From Fibrobacter sp. (GTDB taxonomy: Bacteria; Fibrobacterota; Fibrobacteria; Fibrobacterales; Fibrobacteraceae), in NCBI GenBank assembly GCA_017520105.1, contig JAFWRL010000058.1, forward strand, positions 1-13,055: a stretch of 13,055 nt of DNA, given 5' to 3'. Shown here in pieces: positions 1 through 6,026 of the stretch (its first letter is position 1; each line of letters begins with the position of its first letter). The notes below the pieces were generated by a model. It was not told the DNA's origin. It was given only the letters and a program-made list of their open reading frames with translations, and made no database searches. Made by a program: the position numbers and the translations under genes.

Positions 1-111
1 GCCATTTCGCTCGCGGTAGAAATCTTGATCGCGCAACCGATTGCCCGCCGCGTGATGCTAGGCCTGCACAAGTACCGCGACGCCCGCCGGGAAGTCGCAG
101 TTTCTAACTGA
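1..111 (+). CDS. C-terminal end of a small membrane protein (possibly DUF2798-like), 5' truncated
   Basis: Frame 1 is open from the window edge to a TGA at 109-111, giving 36 residues. The piece starts with a hydrophobic stretch (AISLAVEILIA), continues QPIARRVMLGL, and ends in a short charged tail (HKYRDARREV). A membrane helix followed by a P-I-A-R-R motif and a basic end resembles the C-terminus of small DUF2798-type membrane proteins. That resemblance is from memory of the family and the fragment is too short to prove it. Codon choice (gcc, cgc, ctc, aag) matches the neighbouring real genes, which supports this being coding. The gene converges on the hydrolase gene that ends at 198. Confidence 0.5.
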   Translation, partial: AISLAVEILIAQPIARRVMLGLHKYRDARREVAVSN

Positions 112-126
112 GCCGGAAATAATCTC

Positions 127-159
127 AAAAAGCAACCAAGGTCACAATTTGTGACCTTG
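127..159 (-). terminator. Palindrome between convergent genes, probable weak terminator of the hydrolase operon
   Basis: Arms CAAGGTCACAA (137-147) and TTGTGACCTTG (149-159) are perfect inverted repeats around one central T. As RNA this folds to about 9 bp with a 5-nt loop. On the minus strand the stem is followed, after five bases, by a run of five T (131-127). This fits a weak Rho-independent terminator for the minus-strand operon ending at 198. The plus strand has no T run. The perfect symmetry could also be a protein-binding site. Confidence 0.5.
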
Positions 160-197
160 AACAGCAGCGATAATTGTCGCGGTTAGATGGCTTTTGC

Positions 198-1400
198 TTA
201 CTTCAAGTTCGTCTTGAAGAATTCGTTCAGCTTTTCGAAGGGGATTTTTTCCAGGTTGTCGTAGAGGTCCACGTGGGAGGCTCCGGGGATAACGAGGAGT
301 TCCTTGTTGCCGACGGTCTTGCTCCAGTTCTTGGTGGCGTCGAGTTTTGCGGGGACGTTCGCCTTCTTGCCGGTCATCTTTTCGAATGCGCCTTCGCCGA
401 AGTAGCGGCTGTGGGCCTTTTCGCCGTGGATGATGAGCACCGGGTTACGGATTTCGTCGGCGTATGCGAGGAGCTTGGTGTTCATGAGCGAGGTGCCTGC
501 GGAGGCGGCCCAGCCCTTGTTGCTGTTGAGGGAGCGCTTGTGGTAGCCGCGCGGGGTCTTGTAGTAGGCGTAGTAATCCTTGACAAAGTAAGGTGCGTCG
601 TCCGGGAGCGGGTCAATGACACCGCCGGCCAGGTCGTACGTACCGTTCTTGAAGTCCTTGGTGCGCTGGGCCATCAGAGCCTTGCGGGCCTCGTTGCGGG
701 CGTCGGCGTTGTTTGCGGCGTCAAAGTAGCCGTTTGCGGATACGCGGCTCATGTCGTACATGGTCGAGGCAACCGTCGCCTTGACGCGGGTGTCGATGCC
801 GGCGGCGTTAATCGCCATGCCGCCCCAGCCGCAAATGCCGATGATGCCGATGCGTTCCGGGTCAACATTGTCGCGGGTCGAGAGGAAATCTACAGACGCC
901 ATGAAGTCTTCGGTGTTGATGTCCGGGCTGTTCATGTAGCGCGGCTCGCCACCCGATTCGCCGGTGAAGCTCGGGTCGAATGCGATGGTCAGGAATCCGC
1001 GTTCCGCCATCTGCTGGGCGTAAAGGCCGCTAGACTGTTCCTTGACAGCACCGAACGGGCCCGAGACTGCAATCGCCGGGAACTTGCCGTTCACCTTGAG
1101 GCTCGTGTCCTTGGGCACAAACATATCGGCGGCGAGTTCAATGCCAAAGTGGTTCTTGAAAGTGACTTTAGAATGTTCGACCTTGTCGCTCTTGGGGAAA
1201 ACCTTGTCCCATTCGGCGGTGAGCGTAAGCTTGTTCATATTTTCTTCCTTTGTCTGTTGTGCTGCGGGGGCTGTTTCTGTCGCGGACTGTGCGGCCGGCG
1301 TGGCGGCACCCTGCGTATTGTTTTCTTTTTCGGGGGTGCATGCCATCAGGGCGCATGCGGAAACCACGGCGAGCGCCGCTTTAAAGAATTTGGATTTCAT
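198..1400 (-). CDS. Alpha/beta hydrolase lipoprotein with a cysteine nucleophile
   Basis: This 400-residue alpha/beta-hydrolase-fold protein has a lipoprotein signal: a basic start, a hydrophobic core and the lipobox L-M-A-C, with Cys21 as the lipidated residue. Residues 22-54 are a low-complexity Ala/Thr/Gln/Glu linker. The hydrolase domain starts near residue 55. The nucleophile elbow reads GICGWGG (188-194), placing Cys190 where most family members have Ser, as in dienelactone-hydrolase-like enzymes. The probable catalytic His is H376 in GASHVDLYD. The catalytic acid is not certain. The start is preceded by AAGGAG with good spacing. It lies 17 bp after the flavoprotein gene on the same strand, so the two are probably co-transcribed. 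The substrate is unknown. A second, internal start at Met55 has its own ribosome-binding site (see findings). Confidence 0.85.
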   Translation of the reverse strand: MKSKFFKAALAVVSACALMACTPEKENNTQGAATPAAQSATETAPAAQQTKEENMNKLTLTAEWDKVFPKSDKVEHSKVTFKNHFGIELAADMFVPKDTSLKVNGKFPAIAVSGPFGAVKEQSSGLYAQQMAERGFLTIAFDPSFTGESGGEPRYMNSPDINTEDFMASVDFLSTRDNVDPERIGIIGICGWGGMAINAAGIDTRVKATVASTMYDMSRVSANGYFDAANNADARNEARKALMAQRTKDFKNGTYDLAGGVIDPLPDDAPYFVKDYYAYYKTPRGYHKRSLNSNKGWAASAGTSLMNTKLLAYADEIRNPVLIIHGEKAHSRYFGEGAFEKMTGKKANVPAKLDATKNWSKTVGNKELLVIPGASHVDLYDNLEKIPFEKLNEFFKTNLK

Positions 1401-1417
1401 GATTTATCTCCTTATTG

Positions 1418-1957
1418 TTAAACCTTTTTTCCCATGGCGAACGCTTTTTTCAGGAGCGCAGAATTCTTCTTGACATCACCTGCGCTTTCGGCACCCGTGG
1501 CGCAGAGGGCACCCTTGAGTTTCACGCCGTCGAAACAGGCAATCCATCCGCCAATGCCGCGTTTCGCGATGTTCATAGCCTTTGCGTCGGTGTCGGCGGC
1601 AGAAGTGAGCAGGTAAATTTCGCGGAACTTGTAATCGCTGGAATAGAGGGAATTCGCGCGGTCGAGCATCGTCTTGAGCTGGCCGCTCATCTCGTAATAG
1701 TAAATTGGCGTTGCGAACACGATGACGTCCGCCGATTCCATCTTCTTGGTGATGGCGGGAGCATCGTCCTTGATGACGCACTTGCCCTTCTTCTGACAAG
1801 CGAGGCAGCCCATGCAAAAACCGATCTTCTTGCCGCGCAGCGACTCGAATTCCACCTTGTTGCCCGCCTCGGCGGCACCCTTCGCGAACTCCTGCGCCAG
1901 GGTTTCGGAGTTGCTTCCCTTGCGCAAGCTGCTGGACAAGACCAATACTTTTTTCAT
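1418..1957 (-). CDS. NAD(P)H-dependent flavodoxin-family oxidoreductase, iron-sulfur-flavoprotein type
   Basis: The 179-residue protein has the flavodoxin-like fold of the NADPH-dependent FMN reductase group. The N-terminal strand is followed by the FMN phosphate loop SSSLRKGSN (8-16). Cys48, Cys51, Cys54 and Cys60 form the pattern C-x2-C-x2-C-x5-C, close to the compact motif that binds an Fe-S cluster in archaeal and bacterial iron-sulfur flavoproteins. The sequence after it (VIKDD) is typical of the group. PIYYYEMSGQLK (84-95) is the second flavin-contact region. It probably transfers electrons from NAD(P)H to a small organic acceptor or Fe-S partner in the cytosol. AGAGGA upstream of the ATG supports the start. 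It is first in a two-gene operon with the hydrolase and is divergent from a LysR gene, the usual layout of a regulator with its target. Confidence 0.85.
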   Translation of the reverse strand: MKKVLVLSSSLRKGSNSETLAQEFAKGAAEAGNKVEFESLRGKKIGFCMGCLACQKKGKCVIKDDAPAITKKMESADVIVFATPIYYYEMSGQLKTMLDRANSLYSSDYKFREIYLLTSAADTDAKAMNIAKRGIGGWIACFDGVKLKGALCATGAESAGDVKKNSALLKKAFAMGKKV

Positions 1958-1990
1958 AGGTTCCTCTCGGTTGAAGTCTTTACATGTTCA

Positions 1991-2018
1991 AATATACCTC
2001 TTTTTTTAGATATTGCAA
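1991..2018 (-). promoter_or_regulatory. Candidate promoter of the flavoprotein-hydrolase operon
   Basis: Read on the minus strand, TTGCAA (2018-2013) and TATATT (1996-1991) are separated by 16 bp. They match the sigma-70-type consensus at 4/6 and 5/6. Transcription would start near 1984, about 27 bases before the start codon. The assignment is by eye only. The inverted repeats at 2032-2086 lie directly upstream of this promoter, where a LysR-type activator normally binds. Confidence 0.35.
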
Positions 2019-2031
2019 ATACTTTGTTTTC

Positions 2032-2086
2032 ATAACTAGATATGCTTATAAGGCATAGAAAATAAGTTTTCACAAGCCTTAGTTAT
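2032..2086. promoter_or_regulatory. Nested inverted repeats in the divergent region, candidate LysR binding site
   Basis: Three short inverted repeats overlap here. ATAACTA (2032-2038) pairs with TAGTTAT (2080-2086). TAAGGC (2049-2054) pairs with GCCTTA (2076-2081). CTTAT (2045-2049) pairs with ATAAG (2062-2066), and this last pair resembles the T-N11-A dyad of LysR-type sites. They sit between the LysR gene and the operon it probably controls. The dyads are visible in the sequence; the binding role is inferred. Confidence 0.4.
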
Positions 2087-2113
2087 TCCTTCCGGGCATT
2101 ATTTTTGCAATTT

Positions 2114-2153
2114 CATACCCGCGGGGCTTGAATTTTATTAGTTTTCGGGTATG
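2114..2153. promoter_or_regulatory. Perfect 8-bp inverted repeat that includes the LysR start codon
   Basis: CATACCCG (2114-2121) and CGGGTATG (2146-2153) are exact inverted copies with a 24-bp spacer. The last three bases of the right arm are the ATG of the LysR gene. The arms repeat at 32 bp, about three DNA turns, which would suit an autoregulatory operator. In an mRNA starting upstream of 2114 the pair would instead bury the start codon in a stem. No clear Shine-Dalgarno sequence precedes this ATG. Confidence 0.45.
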
Positions 2154-3032
2154 GAACTTCGAGTTTTGCGGTATTTTCTGGAGGCGGCGCGGTTGGGGAA
2201 TGTCTCGCGCGCGGCGGATAATCTTTGCGTGACGCAGCCGACGGTGAGTCGCCAGCTCAAGGAGTTGGAGGAGGAACTGGGCGAGAAGCTTTTCGAGCGC
2301 ACGAATTACGCGATTCGGCTGACGCCTGCGGGTGAACTCTTGCGGGAGCGTGCGGAGGACATCCTTTCGATGGCGGACAGGACGGTGCAGGATTTCAAGT
2401 CGCTGAAGGAAGACGAGGTGGTGGGTGAAATCGCCATTGCCTGCGCGGAATCGCGGAACGTGAATTTTCTTTCGAAGTGCATCGGGATTCTCCGGGACGA
2501 CTATCCGAAGATTAAGTACAACTTATATTCGGGCGACAGCGAGCGCGCTCTGGAAAAGCTGGACAAGGGCATTTTCGATTTCGCGGTGGTTGTAGATAAC
2601 GTCGATTTGGAAAAGTACAACTGCCTTGCGGTGCGTTCTGTCGATCGCTGGGGCGTGGTGATGCGTCGCGACGACCCTTTGGCCAGGCGGGATTTCATCG
2701 AACCGAAGGACTTGCTCGACAAGCCGCTGTTGGCGTCGCGCCAAGCGATGGTGGCGGATTTACCGAAATGGTTCGGCGACGATATTTCGAAGCTGAACGT
2801 GATTGTGGGGCTGGATCTTTCGTACAACGGTTCTGTGCTTGCCAAAGAGGGCACGGGCTACCTGCTCACTTTCGACGGCCTTGTGGATACGAGCCGCAGT
2901 TCGCGCTTGTGTTTCAGGCCGCTCATGCCCGAGCTCACCACCAACATGTACATCATTTGGCGGCGGGGCCAGCAGTTCACGCGGGCGGGGGAACTTTTCC
3001 TCGACACGCTCCGGCACGTACTGGGGGAATAA
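2151..3032 (+). CDS. LysR-family transcriptional regulator
   Basis: This 293-residue protein has the standard LysR layout. An N-terminal winged helix-turn-helix starts with the typical MELRVLRYFL. The recognition region is about residues 18-37 (SRAADNLCVTQPTVSRQLK), followed by the linker helix. From about residue 90 to the end it has a periplasmic-binding-protein-like effector domain. The start is fixed by the family's usual N-terminus, although the ATG lacks a clear ribosome-binding site and lies within an inverted repeat. It is divergent from the flavoprotein-hydrolase operon and is its likely regulator. A GNAT gene follows after 23 bp. The effector cannot be read from the sequence. Confidence 0.92.
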   Translation: MELRVLRYFLEAARLGNVSRAADNLCVTQPTVSRQLKELEEELGEKLFERTNYAIRLTPAGELLRERAEDILSMADRTVQDFKSLKEDEVVGEIAIACAESRNVNFLSKCIGILRDDYPKIKYNLYSGDSERALEKLDKGIFDFAVVVDNVDLEKYNCLAVRSVDRWGVVMRRDDPLARRDFIEPKDLLDKPLLASRQAMVADLPKWFGDDISKLNVIVGLDLSYNGSVLAKEGTGYLLTFDGLVDTSRSSRLCFRPLMPELTTNMYIIWRRGQQFTRAGELFLDTLRHVLGE

Positions 3033-3055
3033 AAAGAAATTAGAGGATTATTCTC

Positions 3056-3544
3056 ATGCTTAAAATTGAAGAATACAGAACAAAGTATATCAACGACGCG
3101 GTTGAAATCTGGAACGACATTGTCGAAGACGGGGTTGCGTTCCCGCAAACGGAATTGCTGAATTCGCAGACAGGCGATGCATTTTTCAAGTCTCAGTCGT
3201 TTACGGGTATCGCCATCGACGCAGACTCCGGCGAAGTGGTCGGGCTGTACATTCTCCACCCGAATAACGTGGGGCGCTGCGGGCACATTTCAAACGCGAG
3301 CTATGCGGTCAAGAAGAACAAACGCGGCCAGCACATCGGTGAATTTCTCGTAAAGAATTGCCTCGCGAAGGCAAAGGAAATCGGCTTCAGGATTTTGCAG
3401 TTCAACGCGGTTGTCGCGACGAACGCGCCAGCACTCAAGCTCTACAAGAAACTCGGCTTTACCCAGCTCGGCGTGATTCCCAAGGGCTTTTTGCTCAAGG
3501 ACGGGAGCTACGAAGACATCATTCCGCATTATATTGAGCTGTAG
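3056..3544 (+). CDS. GNAT-family N-acetyltransferase
   Basis: The 162-residue protein fits a single GNAT domain. The acetyl-CoA pyrophosphate-binding motif A is at about residues 86-100, with the core R-G-Q-H-I-G. Near the C-terminus, NAPALKLYKKLGF is the conserved motif B region (N...A..LY.K.GF). Such enzymes move an acetyl group from acetyl-CoA to an amine on a small molecule or protein. The acceptor cannot be predicted. AGAGGA lies upstream of the ATG. The gene follows the LysR gene by 23 bp on the same strand, so it is probably co-transcribed, and it converges on nadK, whose stop is 69 bp away. I see no strong terminator in that gap. Confidence 0.85.
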   Translation: MLKIEEYRTKYINDAVEIWNDIVEDGVAFPQTELLNSQTGDAFFKSQSFTGIAIDADSGEVVGLYILHPNNVGRCGHISNASYAVKKNKRGQHIGEFLVKNCLAKAKEIGFRILQFNAVVATNAPALKLYKKLGFTQLGVIPKGFLLKDGSYEDIIPHYIEL

Positions 3545-3612
3545 GTTTTATTCAAGCGCTGCAGATACCGTGGCGGGCACCATTGTCAGCGTAAGCCTCT
3601 AGAATACATTTA

Positions 3613-4497
3613 CTACGCCAGCCTGGGTTTTCCGGTCCAACCGAGTTTTTCGCGGAGGGCACCTACAAAACCTGTATGATGCATACGGATAAACGTCGTC
3701 ACAAGTTTACTTTCAGACAACATCACGTATTCATCCGGTTTCATTTCAAGTGTAATGCGACCATCAAAAACAAGGTCTAGTGAACTATTCACCGCAGATG
3801 CTACTCGCAGCTTTTTATCCGTAAGCGAAAGTACAAGCGGACGCACCGAAAGACTGCTCGGAGCAACAGGCGTAAGCACCACGGCAGGCGTCGAAGGGTG
3901 AATAATCGGGCCTCCGGCCGCAAGGTTGTACGCAGTCGAACCTGTCGGAGTCGAAACGAGAATAGAATCTGCCCAGTATTCCGTGAGGCACGTATCGTTA
4001 TAAGCAACGTTAATGTTCACCATGCGTTCAGGAGCGTGAGCATGAACATGCACTTCGTTCAGCACAGTCTGCTTCGCAATACATTTTTTCCCGTGATAGA
4101 CGGCTGCCTCAATCATCATGCGTTCGCGAGTCGAGAAGTCACCTGTCATCAAGCTGTCAAGCGTTTTCGTCAAGCCTTCCACACGCGATTCCGCCAAGAA
4201 TCCAACACGGCCCGCATTCACGCCCAAAATCGGGATATCATGACCAAGCGCAATATGCGCTGCCGTCAGCACAGTGCCGTCACCACCAATCGCAATCAGC
4301 AAATCCACTTTCTGCAAAGCGGACTCTTTCACAACGCGAATAGGCTTTTTTACGAGTTCCTTCAGGGAATTGAGCGCACAAAACTTCACTTGTGGATGTT
4401 CAAGCGCCCAAGAAGCAATCTGCTTCAAGGCGCAAGCCAAATCGGCACTTTTATCCTTGAATCCGACAATTCCAATGCTACTGAAAGACCTATTCAT
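3613..4497 (-). CDS. nadK: NAD kinase
   Basis: This cytosolic enzyme phosphorylates NAD to NADP with ATP or polyphosphate. The 294-residue protein carries the signature motifs in order: GGDGT (71-75), the N-E pair in LNEVHVH (147-152), and the long glycine/serine-rich segment from D177 to I198, which includes TPTGSTAYNLAAGGP. A late D-G-R (245-247) is also present. I chose the ATG at 4497 because GAGG lies six bases upstream. ATG 4503 sits directly against that site, and a TTG at 4507-4509 is also open, so the N-terminus could be 2-4 residues longer. It follows the EPSP-synthase-like gene by 143 bp on the same strand, with a palindromic repeat between, so it may have its own promoter. Confidence 0.95.
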   Translation of the reverse strand: MNRSFSSIGIVGFKDKSADLACALKQIASWALEHPQVKFCALNSLKELVKKPIRVVKESALQKVDLLIAIGGDGTVLTAAHIALGHDIPILGVNAGRVGFLAESRVEGLTKTLDSLMTGDFSTRERMMIEAAVYHGKKCIAKQTVLNEVHVHAHAPERMVNINVAYNDTCLTEYWADSILVSTPTGSTAYNLAAGGPIIHPSTPAVVLTPVAPSSLSVRPLVLSLTDKKLRVASAVNSSLDLVFDGRITLEMKPDEYVMLSESKLVTTFIRMHHTGFVGALREKLGWTGKPRLA

Positions 4498-4584
4498 TTT
4501 CATCCTCAAGTTTCGCGTTTGTTCAATGCATCACCTAAATTATGAATCCTATCACTGTTGCTTTCTTTGCTAGCCAAGAAGGCG

Positions 4585-4606
4585 ATTCCGGCTCGGAGGC
4601 CGGAAT
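4585..4606. repeat. REP-like palindrome between the EPSP-synthase-like gene and nadK
   Basis: ATTCCGGC (4585-4592) and GCCGGAAT (4599-4606) are exact inverted copies with a 6-base loop, followed on the plus strand by GACA. The form, TGTCATTCCGGC on the minus strand followed by its mirror, resembles the short extragenic palindromes dispersed in many bacterial genomes. It has no T run on either strand, so a simple terminator is unlikely. It could act as an mRNA-stabilising stem or mark an old small mobile repeat. Confidence 0.55.
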
Positions 4607-4640
4607 GACAGATTGGGCAAAATCATTCTGGGTAAACATT

Positions 4641-6008
4641 TTATTCCTTCTTCTCGGCATTTTCAGCGACAAGCACATTCTTCAATTTTTCTACAACGCC
4701 TGGGAACATGGCTTCGACCTTGTCCATGTTTTCGACAGGTTCGTCATTCTGGAGTGCAAGCGAAAGGACGCTCAAAGCAAGCCCCATCTGGGCAGAATCG
4801 CCACCGTCAAAATCGCTGCCGTTCACAATCGTTTCCAAGCCGCGAATTACAAGGCCGTCGTCATAAACACCGACTTCGGCACCCGTCTTTCGCAAGTTCA
4901 CCGCCAAAACCTCATTCTTCGGGCGCATTTCCAAGCGCACTTCCTTGGGCAATCGCAAAATCGTTTCGCCTTCAGCGTAGCAAGATGCCACTGCCAATAG
5001 CGGATATTCTTCGAGCGCAGTCGCAATCACATCTTCACTAAAGCGGCGCCCTTGCAAACGCTTCCCGGATACCAGCGGCTTAATTTCGACGTCGCCAAAT
5101 ACATCGCCATATTTTTCGCGACGACTAACAGTTTCGACATTTGCGCCCATGCGCTTGAGGCACGTCAAGGCACCCGCACGGCTACTGTTCAAATCTACGT
5201 TCAAAAGCTTGATGACGTTGTCCTTCGGCATGTTGCCGACAGTCGCCAGAACCGCAAAAGCAGTCGCTTCGGTCGTATCGCCCGGCACATAGTATTCACG
5301 CGCCGTAATCACCTTCGTTTCCGAAAGTTCCGTGAACTGCGTGCGTTCGATTTTCTTGCCCTGCGCAATCATCAAGCGACGTTCAAATTCACTCAACTGC
5401 TCCATGCCGCGGCCTTCGTACTTTACGGCTGCGCCAAAATAAATGAGCATTTTCGTCCACTGGTCATGCACCGTCGATTTTTCTTCGAAATTCAAATATT
5501 CATTGCGGATAAGCGCACGGAGCAAAAGTCTATTGCGCATCGCATACGACACGTTTCCAAGCGAATCCTTCTTGACGTTCAGCTCATCGCGCAAAAAATT
5601 AAAGACAAACTTTGCAGGTTCATCTTGCTGAACTTTAATTTTAAAATACTTCTGGAGCAATTCCTTCGCCGCATTCACGCGGGCAATTCCAGCATCATCG
5701 ACTTCATTTGCAAAGGTGTAAAGTTGTTCTTCGTCCTTGCTGGCAAGAGTCCACAACAAAACATTGTCCGCTTCGTTAAACTCGATTGGGAGCATCGTCG
5801 GAACCGGGTACTGGAAACCCTTTCCATCAAGCACCAGCTGGTGTCCTTGCAATTCGTAAGACAATCCAAATTCCTTAAGAGCCTCAGCATAGCGTTCACT
5901 GCCACTCGCCCATGCGAAATCTTCTAACACCGTGCGGCCATTCACAAGGAGTGCCATAATCAATGTCAAATTCATCCGTTCACGGTCGGGGTTCATCAAG
6001 AATTCCAT
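4641..6008 (-). CDS. EPSP-synthase-like protein lacking the usual active-site residues
   Basis: The 455-residue protein matches the two-domain EPSP synthase fold along its length. Examples are VPGDTTEATAFAVLA (241-255), ALTCLKRMGANVE (280-292), YPLLAVASCYAEGET (335-349) and a C-terminal FPGVVEKL. Family catalytic motifs are altered. The N-terminal P-G-[SD]-K-S-x-x-x-R is NPDRERMN, the GN[SA]GT segment is FNEADN, the S-x-Q-x-K-S segment is SYAMRNR, the K-E-S-D-R segment is LEMRPKN, and D-H-R is DSA. AroA activity is therefore doubtful. I chose the ATG at 6008 because AAGGA lies seven bases upstream; ATG 6011 is also possible. It is 18 bp after the prephenate dehydrogenase gene, so it belongs to an aromatic operon and may be a pseudoenzyme or regulatory partner. 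Confidence 0.8.
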   Translation of the reverse strand: MEFLMNPDRERMNLTLIMALLVNGRTVLEDFAWASGSERYAEALKEFGLSYELQGHQLVLDGKGFQYPVPTMLPIEFNEADNVLLWTLASKDEEQLYTFANEVDDAGIARVNAAKELLQKYFKIKVQQDEPAKFVFNFLRDELNVKKDSLGNVSYAMRNRLLLRALIRNEYLNFEEKSTVHDQWTKMLIYFGAAVKYEGRGMEQLSEFERRLMIAQGKKIERTQFTELSETKVITAREYYVPGDTTEATAFAVLATVGNMPKDNVIKLLNVDLNSSRAGALTCLKRMGANVETVSRREKYGDVFGDVEIKPLVSGKRLQGRRFSEDVIATALEEYPLLAVASCYAEGETILRLPKEVRLEMRPKNEVLAVNLRKTGAEVGVYDDGLVIRGLETIVNGSDFDGGDSAQMGLALSVLSLALQNDEPVENMDKVEAMFPGVVEKLKNVLVAENAEKKE

Positions 6009-6026
6009 CATCAATTCCTTAAGTAA

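Noticed and set aside
174..1421. Long plus-strand open frame (415 codons) over the hydrolase gene
   Set aside because: It is antisense to a gene with a clear lipoprotein signal and hydrolase motifs; its product is a Val/Gly/Ala-rich shadow with no recognisable domain.
3545..3612. Terminator between the GNAT gene and nadK
   Set aside because: Only a 5-bp CGCTG/CAGCG pairing with a long loop and no T run is visible, so I do not call one.
5052..5927. Plus-strand open frame of 291 codons over the EPSP-synthase-like gene
   Set aside because: I considered whether this could be the real gene because the minus-strand protein lacks active-site residues. The minus-strand protein still follows the EPSP synthase fold end to end, while the plus-strand product is Arg/Phe-rich without motifs.
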